This document shows, piece by piece, positions 9,720 to 23,659 of a stretch of DNA of 64,000 nucleotides; the stretch's first letter is position 1, and every line of letters begins with the position of its first letter. Source of the stretch: Apus apus (taxonomy: Eukaryota > Chordata > Aves > Apodiformes > Apodidae); NCBI RefSeq assembly GCF_020740795.1, contig NC_067312.1:38912905-38976904 (forward strand). The letters run 5' to 3'. The notes under the pieces are model-generated. The model ran no database searches and had not been told where the DNA came from. It worked only from the letters and a program-made list of their open reading frames with translations. The translations under genes and the position numbers were made by a program.

Positions 9720-12700
9720 CAGCCCGCTTTGAGAACCGGTGTCTGCCGCTCAGCATCTGCCCGGAGGACTGCAGACGCTGTTGCTGGAAAGTTAATTTAG
9801 AAATAGTCCCAACTTTACCGTTAATTAGCTTTCCGGCTACCTTTAAAACCCCTTGCAAGCACCTGAAGATACCAAAATGGTGTGTCCAGTTCGACATGTT
9901 CGGCTGTCGGGAAAGGTCCGTGAGAGGCGTAAAAAGGGATTAAGGGATGGTGGATATCGTATGTGGTTAAATTTGACTGACTGAAAAAAATCGAGCCGTG
10001 AACTTCTATGGATGAAGAAGGAGTCTGTTTTAAGGTGTGCTCCTTTGTGAGCAGTCCTCTTCCGTCTGTTCTTTAGGGTTATGTAGTCCCTAGCTAGGAA
10101 ACACCCAAAAGTTCGGTACTGCTCAGACCAGACCAATTTGTAAGTGGACTTAGTATGTGAGCAGACAAAAATTATCCAGGTTTGTTGAAATCTGTACATA
10201 GGAACAGGGTGAGTTAAAGACTGGCAGGGCAGAGAGCATCAGAGAAACTTTCTGATGATTATTTTTTGTTGGAGTGGTTAAACAAAGGGGCACAGCTTTG
10301 AAGGTGATTTTCACGGTGTTTTTAAGTGTGCTTGCCTAGAACATAATTAATAATTGAAAACAAAAACAAAAAACCAACCAACAAACAACAAAGAAACTCA
10401 CATTTTGGATTATAGATGGAGGAGGACTTTTAATCTCAGCACATCAAATGCCACTACTACTTACTGCATGTCCCACTGAAACCATTTCAGAGGCATTTGT
10501 AAGTGGAGAAAAAATACCTTCCATCAACTATTTGACCAAAAAAAAGTTACATAAAGCTGAAGATTCTTCTTTGTTCTTGGATCTTATTCATTAATTGGAT
10601 TATACAATGAGTGTTTAAACAATACAGTCAGGTCCCTGAAGGCTTCTGCACCTGTAATGTTTTTTTTTAAAATGCTGGATCATGACACCAGTTATCTTAG
10701 TTCATCTTAATACTTTATAGTTTGGCTTTAAAATTAATATGCAGCCTGTAAAGCATGCCTACTCTAAAAGTGCACTATAAGGTAGTGTTTGATGTAACCA
10801 TTTGATTTTGTGTGGGTAGCTTTGAAATTAGGTCAGTCCTTCCTACTGCAACATATTTACACAGTAGTGTAGTGTATGATAGTGCTTTTTGCACTAGCGG
10901 ATGTGAGGAATTCAGATGTGAGGAATTTTATTATCCTTCTCCACATCAGGAAAAAAAAATAAAAATAAAAAATCTGCAATACTTCTTTATTCACAGGCAA
11001 ATGTTGCCCCCTGTGTATGGTTCTTTTAATTGCATGTTTTAAGGGTGAACACTGTGATTATTGTTAAAAGAGCTGTCTAAAAAATATTTTCTGAAGCTAC
11101 AGCTATAACCTTTTAGGGCCAGACAGGGAGTAGACCCTGCAGAGTTAAGAAGAGCGGGACAATTAACCAGAAATAAGTAACCTATGCATGGAGGGGTCTG
11201 TGAGGTGTGGGAGAGACCACAGCAAAGGAGGTTGGACCCTTACATTATTTCTGAGCTGATGAGTCGGGCTGGTTGATTGGAGAATGGCAGGAAAATGCTT
11301 AACATTTTGCTTCCAATATATATACTTTGTATCTTTGTCTATTACAATTTAACATGTTCAACTGATTCACGTTAGAGCAGGCAGCCATCGTCCTAATACC
11401 CCAAAGGATACAGTAGTCAAGCTGAAGGAATTGTCCTGTCCTGAAGAGTTACTATGGAAGAGTGTCATTAGCAACAGCATTAAATTACCGGATAAGCAGT
11501 ATAAATATTTTCCTGTTTTTCCTCAGGGAGTTTTTAAATTTTCATGTATGCAAATTCAGTCATGAGAAGACTGTCTGTATTCTTTTCTCTTTCGTGTCTT
11601 TCTCAAAAAAAATGAAGAAGAAGCCTTTTTTGTTGTTTTGTTCTAAATATCTAAATATTCTGAAATCCACAAACATTGCCACAAAGGCAAGTGCAATAAC
11701 CTAAATTTGTTTATAATTGCCAGTTTCCAAGTGGATTAACTGGACTAATGCAACATTATTTCTCAGTAAATATCCAGTGGAGCCTTTTTTATTCAGTCTT
11801 TCTCTTCAGAAAATGTCCTCAATAGCCGAACAAACTTTGCAAAAGCTAATATGTAATGGCACATTTTTATTTTTTTTTTTAATCTAGGGTTGCCAAACTC
11901 TTTCAATGTACATTGCAAAATTATTAAGAGTAAAGGAATAAAAAATATTGTTGTGTCTTCACCATTTCCATGCTTGATTTAGTATGCCAGAACAAAACAA
12001 TCAAATGACATCAAGTTCAAGGATACACATTTGTCTGATCTTGTAAGAATGAGAGACAACAGAGATTTCCTTTTTTACACATGAAAAAAATCACTGTGAC
12101 ATGACCTAGACCTTCATGGTAAACACCACAGACTTTTCGATTAATTCCATGTCTTCTCAGTGAGAAGTTTAAACTTAATACCTTTTGACTATAATTTTAA
12201 TTGTAGCATCAGTGCTTTCACACTGATGGATCTAGATGATATTGGAATCTAGGATCTGCATGGAAGCCTCTAGCTTCATATTACTCACTAACAAATCTGT
12301 ATCATTGTCTTGAAGTGACTAGTTTTAAGTAAATAATCAAAGATAAAATTCAACAGGTGAGCTTTGCTCTTATTCCATTTGGTTGAGATGGCGTGCAGTG
12401 CTCAGTTGCCTGAACTGGCATTTGATACAATTCTGGCCACAGTGGCCTGATTTGATTTAGATAAACAAGGAATATGTGCACATGTTGTCCAGCTTTCCTC
12501 CCTGTGCTTTTCTTCCAGGTGTGTCTCTCTTCTAGCATCACTCACTAATACACTCATATTTATGTAGGGTTTTATAATCCTATTTTTTCAGTTTTTAATT
12601 TTCTAACAGAGTACTAGGAGCTGTATTCGAAGTACAGATTGAAACAAACTGCTGTAGAACATATTTACGACTTGTTTCATCACCTCATCTTTCACTGCTC

Positions 12701-13469
12701 CCATTTTTTCCCCCTAATAAATATTTCCTGTGGCATCTTCCATGCTGATATTTTTTCCAATTGTTTCAATATACTTAGACGTACACTAATGTACTATCTA
12801 ATGCCTTCCCATCTGAAGTACAAGAACTGAGAAGTTCCTTGAGGACAGATACAAAGAGGGTGAGAGAGGATCTGTAATCCTCCTGAAACAGTCAGGTTAG
12901 TTTCCAGAGGTGGCTTTCCAGCAGTGGTTTGTCCAGCTTCTGTTCCTCTGCCTGAGTTCTGAAGCTTGTTTCTTGGTGGTTTTGACCCAGGCCTTGTTAC
13001 CTTGATACTTCTTTTATTTATTTTAAGGAAGGGTTAGTACTAGTGGCAAGCAGTCCTGACCCAGTTATCATTTATGCAAGAACTGTTCCAGTTGCACAAA
13101 TCTGGTGGTCACATTTCTTTTTTATGGTGGAAGAGTTTCCAGTTCTCTACATTGCAGAAGAAGAGACTACCTCTCAAGAGAGGAACCCAAGTCCAAATGC
13201 TAAGATTTAGAGAAAACAGACACTTTAGAACAATGTTTTATGCTCTTAAAAAATTAGTGAATGACATCATACTAAAGACTTAACTCAGAGGACCTTGTGC
13301 CCTAGGAGGGACTGCTGATGTTGCATTTCTTCTTGTGACAGATATGATATATGCCATGGGATCAAGAAATGAGCAATGCAGTTAAAAGAGAAAACTAAAC
13401 TGAGAGTAGACAGGGAACTGAAAAATAAAAGGTTTGTAATGTGCAGTAAGCTTGTCAATACAGATTGTG
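9711..13469 (+). other. Start of TRPM3 first intron, unique sequence
   Basis: AT-rich sequence with no further exon recognised. A CAAA/CCAA-type low-complexity patch lies at about 10360-10395. The open frames are short and without motifs. Confidence 0.6.
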
Positions 13470-14185
13470 AATCATAGAATCATAGAGTGGTGGGGGTTGG
13501 AAGGGATCCCTACAGATCATCAAGTCAAACCCCCCTGCAAGAGCAGGATCACCTAGGGCAGGTCACACAGAAATGCATCCAGATGAGTCTTTAAAGTCTC
13601 CAGAGAAGGAGACTCCACAACCTCTCTGGGCAGCCTGTTCCAGTGCTCTGTAAATCTTACAGTAAAGAAGTTTTTCCTCCTGTTGAGGTGGAACTTCCTG
13701 TGTTCCAGTTTTTGTCCATAGGACACCACTGAAAAGAGACTGGCCCACTCTTCTTGACACCCACCCTTCAGATATTTTGTAAATATTAGTAAGATCCCCT
13801 CTCAGTCTTCTTGTCCCTAGACTTAACAGCCCGAGGTCTCTGAGCATTCCTCATAAGGCAGGTGTTCCAGTCCCCTAATCATCCTCATAGCCCTCTGTTG
13901 GACTCTCTCAAGTAAATCCCTGTCCCTCGTGTTCTGGGGAGCCCAGAACTGGACACAATACTCCAAGTGAGTTCTCACTAGAGCAGAGTAGAGGGGTAGG
14001 GATGGCCTCCCTCGACTTGCTGGACACACTCTTCTTAATGCATCCCAAGATACCACTGGCATTCTTGGCCACAAGGGCATATTGCTGTCCCATGGATAAC
14101 TAGTTGTCGACCAGGACTCCAAGGTCCTTCTCCATGGAGCTGCTTTCTAGCAGGTCAACCCCTAATGTGTATTGTTGAGATGCAC
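13470..14185 (-). mobile_element. CR1 LINE 3' fragment with ORF2 C-terminus
   Basis: Tail octamers AATCATAGAATCATAGAGTGG at the left edge are followed by GGTTGGAAGGGATCCC. Minus-strand frames carry [42 protein letters not shown] and [20 protein letters not shown]. These are the ORF2 C-terminal blocks, split between frames near 13840. It is the same subfamily as 43271-44320 by phrase sharing. RT palm and everything upstream are missing. Confidence 0.93.
13563..14122 (-). pseudogene. CR1 ORF2 C-terminal remnant, frameshifted
   Basis: Frames at 13823-14122 and 13563-13847 overlap and together encode the tail of CR1 ORF2 ([20 protein letters not shown] in one, [20 protein letters not shown] in the other). 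The frame change near 13840 shows decay. No catalytic motif is present in this portion. Confidence 0.82.
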
Positions 14186-17100
14186 ACGTGTACAAGTACT
14201 GTGCTAAACTTTTGAAAGCAACAAATTACCCATCCTGCTTTTTTCTTAATAAGTCTACTAATATTTTTTTACAAGTAGCTTGAATCACAAGTCAGTAAGT
14301 AGACCTGGAAGGGAGGTACTTCAAAAAGGCCAGAGCGGAGGAAACAGAGTGAACCAGAAGAAACACTAGAGAAAATATTTGGGCTAATTTTTCCCAACAT
14401 ATGGCTCAGTAAAAATGCCTGCTCAGCTCTACCAAGTAAATACAAGGAGCAATTACCTAACCTGGGCAGCAGCCTGATCTAGCTCCAGCTTAAAGCTTAA
14501 AGAGACCACACACTAAATTTGTTACCAGATGATAAACTAGATCTTATTTTTGGTGATTATTTGTATTTTATTGCCCTACCAAGAATGCATAAGAGAACAC
14601 ATCATGAAGTTAAAAGGCTAAAAAATGGTTCATTAGAATGACACACAGTGCGACACTATATATAGATATGAAATTCTGGCTGGACTGAAATTAGTGAACT
14701 AGAAGTGTGGACGATATTTCTTCTGCTACAGCATGTTTGGCTATGTCCATGAAGAAGGTATCTACAGGAATATAGGCTGGGAAACATATGGCAGTCTTTA
14801 TTAAGGTACATGGTGAAATGGCACATTGTTCAACAGCTTAAATCACCCAAAATCTCATTGCTATTTGACTATCAAATACAAATTTATTCCAGAATACTTT
14901 TAAATAATCTGATTTGGCAAACTGAATTAAAAATTTGCTTCTCCAGAATGATGGAAGAATGAAATGTGTTCTTTATAAGACAGGAAATATTCATAGCCCT
15001 GAACCCTCTACTGTGAGTAAAAAGTGACTGTAAGAAAGGAGAAAGCTTAATCTTTTGGAGGTGATTTTATTCCTCATGTGGATTTGGAAAAAAGTAAGTT
15101 TTGGATGGATAGACTAGTCCTATAACTCAGGGAAGATACTTCTGGTAAATAGGTTTTAAAATTATTTTTAAGTGGATTTGTGTGCCATAATGAAAGAGTA
15201 ATGTTAGATTATGTTCCAGTCTTCAGAAATGGAAGTGTAAGCTTTTTGTGCTATTTTATTCGCTATCAGTGAGAAAATGAGCAGGAATATAGACATAAAA
15301 ACAGTAAAAATGTGTAGATTTTTTTTCTTTTAGCTAGACTTTTGATGTCCAATAGCAGTAGGCTTTTCTGGTTTATCACTTCTTAATAGCTAGGGATTGA
15401 TTCTCATTATTATTTTAGTTAATTTACCTTATCCACTTTCCAAACTGCAATAAAATAAGAGGGCAGTTTTACTAAATCTGGGTTGAACAATGGAGATACT
15501 TGGAGTACATCCTAATGCCTACTGTTATCATTAGCGGGCTGGTGCACTAAATGTTTCTGAAAGTAATATGCCCATTACCAGCAGTAAAATGAGCACAGTA
15601 ATTTACCTGTTCATGCACTCAGCTGCTTAGTGACTTAGATTTTAATAATGAATGAGCCACCACTATCCTTCCTTCAAAAGGATTTGATGCATTCAGGGAA
15701 GTAATGACAGTTCAGCCCTTAGCATCAGACTGTTTAAAACACAGGCATGTAGAAAATAGCAGTCAATGTAACAATTTCCTTGTAAATTTGCTAATAGAAA
15801 AACTAGTCACACCTCTTGGTATGGGAGGATACTGTATGTGGTATGAAAGATAGATGAGTTTTAAGAGTGCATATAAGTGTTCAATAAGAAGTGATTTGAG
15901 AAACAAATTTCTCTTTTCCTGCCAGAAAGATCATAGTTATATCTATAACAGTTGTAATAGATTTTCACAGTTTTTCTGGGGAGCAATATTTGTCCTTAGG
16001 AGCCCAAAAGCAAAGATAAAGTTTCTGCTTTCTGCTGTGTGTTTCATCATTTAAGGATGGCAGGAAAGAGACCTGGGTAGGGCATTGTTATGTCTTTGCA
16101 GTCTCTTGCTTTATCATCAAGAAATTATATTAAGACCCCAAATCAGGGCAGCAGTGGGTTTTGCAATGTAGCTTCATGACATCTTTGCACAGATATGCTT
16201 GTATTACTTGAGCTCAATTGTTAGCTGTGCCTCTAGTACTTCACATTTTATAACCTAGTAGTGGCTGTGTGCTGGAGACATTTTACAGCTGGGATTGAAG
16301 AACTGGTGTTTGGGGGATCCACATTCCCAAAAGCTGCTTATTTCTTTAAGTCATGCTTCTCACCAATGGTGAGATGAGCTGGTCATTCTCATGTAGTAAC
16401 TGCTCATGTTCATGTCTAAGAAGATTCTGACAGGTTATGTCAGTTCTTTTCTTTTGAAAGGGAGGGAAATGTAGAAGCTGATAATGCTTTTTTCCTTTTC
16501 TAATAGTAGTAGTCACTTTGTGGGGTTAATTCTTTGATGCAGTGTACATTTTTTATGTTATCGAAGGTGAATCAAAGTTTGGTAGTTGTTTGCCTTATTG
16601 ACTGATACTTTTCCAGGAATATGAATCAGGTTGGTGACCACTGACATAGAAGTGATGTAGCAGGAAAACAGTTTCCACAACAAGAAATGTTATCCCAATT
16701 GATAACTAAGAAGGGGAGATAACAAGACAAGAAGCCTGGCAGAAGTCATATTTCCATGGGAGAACCTACACACAAGAGAGGTAGATAGATCAGTGCCATT
16801 TTGAAGGAGGAGGCTGTAGTCTACTAATATAATGTAGAGGAAAAAATGGTTTTGGCTTTCAGGTTGGAAAAGCCTGTTACAGGTTTTTATTCTCTTACAA
16901 GTCTATCTTCTTTTGCAGTGCTTTCCCTAAATCCAGCTGTTTCATTAGTGTTTTTACCTTCATCTTAGAAAATACAGTGGATTTTTGCCTTATTCTGGGC
17001 CACTGGCCAGGTGGGCTACAGGGATGAAGGTGAGGTATCAGAGAAGCCACCCAGGTTTATCCAAGTTTCCTGCACACAGAAGGACTTGGCTCACAAATGA

Positions 17101-18094
17101 TCTCTGCTTTCCATGAGGATCAGTCTTTTCAGATTTGAATACTTACATGGGGTGGCTTCAATTCCCAATGGCCTTTGCAAGAACTGACAATTTATGAAAC
17201 ACTGAAATAAATTTGCCTATCATAGAGTAAATGCAAGTTTCCTAATTTGTGACTGCATCAGAGCTTTATGGTCTTGCCTTCAGAGAAATCTGGGGGTGGG
17301 GGGGAAAAAAGGCATTTCTAATGTATATTAACAGAATACGGGAAAAAAAGGGATAGTTAAGAAGAGACTGTTGTTTTAAAAATAAGTGTAAAATGTTAAC
17401 AAAATGCAGAATTCATGTATGCAAGAGGCTACAAATACAATGCTGTTTAATGTGTTGGTGGAATCCTGTAATAAAAGCATATGATTTTAATGTTCTGCAA
17501 TACTTTTCCTTATGTTTGAAAGGGTGCCATGTGAAAAATTCAGGCCACAGGACCACAAAGTGAAGCTGAGTGGTTTTATTCCACCTGAATTGCTAACAAG
17601 ACTATGCTACAGTGTAAAAATAAACGCCTTTGGGGATCTTTAGAAATTATGTCAGAGCCAGTTATAAACGGTGAAATAAAATCAAGAGTCTGACAAAGTA
17701 CTTTTAGTAGTGTCAAAGGAAGTTATTGAAGAAAATATCAAGATTTTCATAATGTAATTAAAACAATCATCAGGCTGATTTTACACTAGCGAGAAGGTGA
17801 CTGAGTGAAAATACTGTCTTTCAATTGCCCTGTGTTTCACCTGTTGTTGGTAGATGCAAAGAAGAGTTGTAGTAAATTACTGAGCCATCATAATTAAGAA
17901 TTTAAGGAGAATGCATGACATTGTTTTGTTATGGAAAGATGCCATTTTTTTAACATTGGAGCTTACTAAATCAATATGGAATGTTACTGCAGGGTCTGTT
18001 GCAATGCAATATCACATCTCAGTTTCCCAGTGTGATGGCTTGGTGTGCATCTTTGCATAAAGCTAGGGAGACCAAAACTACAACACAATGAACT
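14186..18094 (+). other. TRPM3 intron, unique AT-rich sequence
   Basis: No exon, RNA gene or clear transposon is recognised in this stretch. Confidence 0.55.
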
Positions 18095-18150
18095 AACTAC
18101 AGGATACCCTGAGGCCCTTCCAAACTCACCTTTTCTATGATTATATGTAG
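18095..18150 (+). mobile_element. Old CR1 3' tail remnant
   Basis: The phrase CCTGAGGCCCTTCCAAACTC followed by TTTTCTATGATTAT matches the CR1 3' end and octamer tail with several substitutions. Only about 55 bp can be assigned. It lies just upstream of a younger CR1 fragment in the same orientation. Confidence 0.5.
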
Positions 18151-18189
18151 AATTTGCTAAGCTTTCTGAATTGCATTAAAAGAAGTGGG

Positions 18190-18757
18190 ACCAGCAGGTC
18201 AAAGGAGATGATTCTCCCCCAGGACTCTCGTAAGGCAACACCTGGAGTACTGTGTCCACTTGTGGAGCCCCCAACACAATAAGGACATGGAGCTGCTGGA
18301 GAGAGTACACACAAGGGCCACAAAAATGATCGGAGTGCTGGAGCACCACTCCTACAGAGACAGGCTGAGGGAGCTGGGGCTGTTCAGCCTGGAGAATAGA
18401 AGGCTCAGGGGAGACCTTATAACACCTTCAAATACCTGAAGAGGTACGGGAAAGCTGGGGAGGGACTTTTTACAACAGCTCATAGCAAAAGCACAAGGAG
18501 TAATGGTTTTAAACTGAAATAAGGTAGATTTAGATTAGATATTAGGGAGACTTTCTTGACTGTGAGGGTGGTGAGACAAAGGAACAGATTGCCCAGAGGA
18601 GCTGTGGATGACCCCTCCTTGGAAGTGTTCAAGGCCAGCCTGGATGTGGGCTTGAGCAACCTTATGTAGTGGGAGGTGTCCCTGCCCATGGAAAGGGGGT
18701 TGGAACTAGGTGATCTTTAAGGTCCCTTCTAACCCAAACCATTCTGTGATTCTGTGA
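18190..18757 (+). mobile_element. CR1 LINE 3' fragment
   Basis: Begins inside the ORF2 C-terminal region (AGCAGGTCAAAGGAGATGAT, then GGAGTACTGTGTCCACTTGT). It runs through GAGGGAGCTGGGGCTGTTCAG and closes with GGTCCCTTCTAACCCAAACC and a tail of ATTCTGTG repeats. It is 5'-truncated and the reading frame is broken, so it is inactive. Confidence 0.93.
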
Positions 18758-21700
18758 TTTTCCAAATACATTCTTGTTCAACTTTTGTGTTCAGTACTTC
18801 AAATTACTATGTGGTGTCTTATGCAGGAGGCTGTATTTGGTGAACAGTGTGTTTTTCTGGCTCCAAATTCTGTGTTACCACATTAAAACTGTGAAGATCT
18901 GCACAACTTAGCCACAATATTACTTATTTTCTCAGGTTTTTCCTACATTTCTGCCCACCTCCCCACTGGCCCTCTTCCTGAACTCCATCACTCAAAGCTG
19001 TTTAAAGACATTTAGCTGCAGAAGCAATAGTGGTGCCAGGTTAGGGTGGCAATAATGATAACGAATAATTTGCTCCATGCAGTCCAATGACAGCAATGCA
19101 AGGAAAAGGTCACCTCCCTCTGCCTGAAGGATGGGTAGATCAGGCATCAAGATTACCCAAAATGCTGTTTAAGACAAGCACTACCTTACTGAAAGGTATC
19201 TCTTTGGTTTTGGGTGTGATGGCTCTAATTTTTTGTTGTCTTTGATATATCTGGTTGCAACATGATCCTGCTTGGAAGCTAACTGCTTTTTTAAATTATT
19301 GAGTTCAAATCCAGCCTTCTCTTAAAAAGAAATATGATGATGCCAATTTTTTAGAGGTCCTACACTTACTTTCTTATGTGAGAACAGGGTAAATTGGGAT
19401 ACATTGTGAATAAAGCCACCCCCAAGTTGCTTACCCTATCCTGTAACAGGCAGGACTACTTCAATATGCCTAATTTCTTACAGGTGTTTTTCTAAGTTCC
19501 TAACTTAGTTAATCTTTTACAGTGAACCTATCTATGACATCAGAAATATTTTGCTGTAGTATCTGACAGGATCTTTCTTGCTCCACTGTGAGGAGACGTG
19601 ACAGATATAGTAGGCTTTTGTGCTTAAAAATTCTTGTACTGTGTTTGGAATGTGTCTAGTTTAATAGATCCACTCATGACATACGGCTCTCTGTCATCTT
19701 CTAACATAGATTATTAGATTATTTGTTCCATTGCTTAGAAGGTAGAGTGAGGGTCCTTTGCTTTTTGCTTGTCTTTCTCTAGTCTTCTATTTTACTGGAA
19801 AGATCAGCAGAGATGTGAGAGACTTCTGCTCAATCTTCCATGATAAACAGCTCTATAAACTGGAGAAGGGTTGATATGAAAACAAGGTATCACAGCCCTC
19901 CTTCATTTGTGTCTCCTGAAGAGCCTGAATAACATTCGTGTTAAATTGCCTACGAAGTTTTTCTGATTTAACTGACTTTCCAAGAATGTGAGGTGACTAA
20001 CAACTATCAGTCTCCACGGAGAGCCTGTGGGGGGCACAATGTCTTTCTGTTTGCACAGTAGAAATATTCTTTTTGTTTCTTTGCAGTGCTTTTTAATGTT
20101 TGCATTAACAAATAAATTTAAAAACTCTACATGGGGGACAATCGGCAACACAGTCCTTATTAAGACACTGAACTTCAAGAATATATGCTACCTCTATTAC
20201 ATATAAATGAGGAAATTTAATCTTTATGTGCATTTCTCCGGAACAAAAGGTGATTTTGATCCTTCTAACACAAATTTGGAGTGAGGGGAGAGAGAAAAGG
20301 CTCTCAGAGATATCCTAGTGGGAAACAAAATGTTGATAATCTTACTTTATTTTGATACGTTATTATTTAAAAATAAATTGAATATAAAGATCTGATCTAT
20401 CAAGCCAAAAATATCCTGTGCAGTTTCTTATTAATGGCAACTACAGGAGCTCTAGGTTATTGAGTATGGGAACAGTAGATGGTTCAGAGGATTGCTTCTC
20501 CTTAGAAGCTGCTGATTTCTATTACTAGCATCCAAGGATGAGGTTTTTCTTATTAGTTACTTTTATTTCTTTAGTAGTGCAAATTTCCAGTTTTATTTAA
20601 TGTTCAAAAATTCTAAAATATTAATAAAATATTTGTCCCATGATAAAATGGATATTTGTAGAGTTAGAATAAATGAGAACTACTTGTTCACCCAGTATTG
20701 CAGTCTGTCATGGATGTAACTACAATAGGCAGTATTTAAGTAAGTACTGAAACTGAGCAAATTTTTTGCATCAAATTGTCTGACAGACCTGGCATCTCAA
20801 TGCCATGAAACATGATAGCACAGATTGTTTCCATTAATTTATTTAAGACTCATCTGAAATCCGATGGAATCAGTGTATACACTTCCACTAATTTTTATGG
20901 CACATGACCCTTATTTGCCAGATAACAAAGCCTGACGCTTGAGGCAGAAACAGTGTAATACACCAGGATATATATATATAATGTACATTATGTTATTTCG
21001 ATTCAAGACTGGGCATGTGTTCAAGTATCTCTGCTGCAAATAGTTGTGTGCATAACTAATGCTGCAAATTTTTTCCATATCAAATCCCAAGTCTCTACTC
21101 TCCCCTTAAAGTAAATGAGGAGAGCAAATAGCTGAAGCAAACTACTTAAGAGGATTAAATAAGAATGTGTAGCTGCAGAGAAATGTGTGGGACATTTATT
21201 AATTAAATTGATTAGCAGTATAGGATAGGAAAAAAAATAATTTTCTTTGAGCAAGGAGAATATGGTCACTCTCCATGGCAGTCCTAGCCCTTGTTTGCAC
21301 TGATGAAATCACATGACATTTTAATACAGCTAAACCACATTTGTGGTGGAGGGTATGCTCCTAGTGCTTTGGAATTGCATGGTGACATAGTCTCTGCTTT
21401 AGCTCATTTTGTGGAATATGCTTGATTTCAATATCCATGTAATTACTCTAATATGACCTTTCTTAAAACCTTGAAAACAAAATTATTTGTGACAATCATC
21501 CTAACCCTAATTCTACTCATGTTAGTAAATGTTCAGTTGAAAGGCAGCTGTTACTTCATGGCAGGAAGAATTTCTCCCCAGTGGTGGTTTATGCTTGGCT
21601 GTTATGGCAATTGGACTCCAGTTCTGGGACACACTCTCTTCCTTGGCCTTACATAAAGCAAAGTTATTGCTGCAACACCATCTAAACTAAGCTGGCATGT

Positions 21701-22748
21701 CTCTCCTCTCCCATAAGATTTCTTCCTCATGCCAAAATGCTGTTGCATGGACTGGGTGTATAGGTATAGTCTAGAAAAGGTCTTCAGCAGATGAAAAATC
21801 ACAGTTGGGAAGCACCTGTATCTGTATCATGAGTAAAACTATCCTCAAAGTTGCTTTTTAATGCTTATTTTTGTGTGCTCACAATTAATATCCTTTGACT
21901 GTAGCTTGATTTTTCAGAAACCACTGCTGAAACAGCAGTCCCAACACAACCACAGTAGCCTGTTCTCTTGTTTGCTGAAGTTGAAGAATTCTAAATTGCT
22001 AAGATGGGACACTTAATAATGTATCTCCACATGAAGTTCCATTAAAATTTTAGCTCTTTCTGAGTTTCCATTTTCACACTTCCATGATGCACAAGGCTAT
22101 GAGTGTGAATTTCATGTTAAAGTCTTCCTCAGATACTCAGATTAGTTGTCTTTCAAACACTTGCTTCCTGCTGTGGGGGCTTCCAACTTTTCACTGTGAA
22201 GCCACAGGTAGCATAACATAGTGCATTTGTTTCAGTGCAAAACAGAAAGATTCAGTGAGGAGTGAGACACTCATAATTAATACAGGTAGTTGATATGTGA
22301 TTTGAATACTCTGAATATGAATACATAAATTCTAAAATATATTATGCTTAAAGCAGCAATTATTATTATAACCCACTTGTTTGGATTATGTACATATTAG
22401 TAGATTTCTGCTAGATTTTTTCCAAATTCCATTCTTAAAAATGGGTTATTTAAAAATAAAAAACTGAAGTAGGTTTGCAACAGAAACACTGACAAGTTGT
22501 TATAAGTAAAACAGAGCAGGTGAAATAAAAAAGTTAACTTTAGCACAATGTCTTTGATCTTCATGGACAGGATAAAATAAATTTTAGAATGCTGTATTAC
22601 TAGTATCAGCTTGTTGCGAAAAGTGTATATAGTAAAGTTAATCTTTTCACTAGTGGCTGCTGCCTGCTTCCTGATCTCATTCTGGAGATATCAGATTACT
22701 AGTCCCAGAACTGAGCTAAAATGAGTTAGCTCATCCATGTACGCTTAG
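18758..22748 (+). other. TRPM3 intron, unique AT-rich sequence
   Basis: Nothing gene-like is recognised. A short (TA)n run lies at about 20969-20982. Confidence 0.55.
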
Positions 22749-23600
22749 AATCACAGAATCACAGCATATCACAAGTTGGAAAGGACCATAAGGTTCACTG
22801 AGTCAAACTCCCTGTTCTTCACAGGACAACCTAAAACTGAACCATATGACTAAGAGCATAGTTCAGATGCTTCTTAAACTCTGAAAGGCTTGGTGCCATG
22901 TCCAGTCTGAACTTCTCTGATGGAGCTTCATTTCATTTCCTCATGTTCTGTCACTGGTCACAAGAGGGAGGAGATCAGCATCTCCCCTTCCACTGCCCCC
23001 TGTGAGGAATTTGTAGGCCACAGTGAGGTCACCCTTCAGCATCTCTTCTCCAGGCTGAACACACCAAGTGACCTCAGCTTCTCATCATAAGTTTTGCCCT
23101 CGAGGCCTTTCATGATCTTGGTTGCCCTCCTTTGGACACAATCTAATGTGTCCAAAAACTGCACATAGTACTTGAGGTGGGGCCACAGCAGTGCAGTGTG
23201 GAGTGGGACAACCACCCCCCTCAACCAGATAGCAATGCTGTGACTGATGCACCCCAGGACACAGTTGGCCCTTTTGACTGCCAGGACATACTGTAAACTC
23301 ATATTCACCTTGCCACCTACCCAAACCTCCAGGTCTTTTTCCATGGAGCTGCTCCCCAGCCTCTCACCCCCCAGTTTGTATGCATAAGCAGGATTACCCC
23401 ACCCCAGGTGAAGACTTCTGCACTTTCTCTTGTTAAATTTCATATGGTTGATGACTGCCCAGCTCTAGTCTATTCAGATCTCTTTGTAAAGCCTCTCTAC
23501 CCTTAACAGAGTCCACAGCTCTTTCTAATATAGTATAATCAGCGAGCTTATCTAATGTACATTTGATTCCTGTCTCCTGATCATTTATTAAAACATTGCT
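22749..23600 (-). mobile_element. CR1 LINE fragment (different subfamily)
   Basis: Starts with AATCACAGAATCACAGCATA and GTTGGAAAGGACCATAAGG. The tail and the following text (CTTGGTGCCATGTCC) differ from the other copies here, so it belongs to a separate, probably older CR1 subfamily. A 135-codon minus frame (23036-23443) carries the ORF2 blocks MKFNKRKCRSLHLGWGNPAY, KDLEVWVGGKVNMSLQYVLA and KIMKGLEGKTYDEKLRSLGV. The RT palm is not included. Confidence 0.9.
23036..23443 (-). pseudogene. CR1 ORF2 C-terminal remnant
   Basis: A 135-codon open frame matching the region after the RT palm (KFNKRKCRSLHLGWGNPAYA, then ANCVLGCISHSIA and LRSLGVFSLEKRC). Nucleotides around it are diverged and no catalytic block is present. 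It is a relic of the CR1 copy at 22749-23600. Confidence 0.8.
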
Positions 23601-23659
23601 TGACTTTCAGTTTGCTCTTGTACTCTGAATACTAGAAATAGTGGTGAAAACTGGAGTTT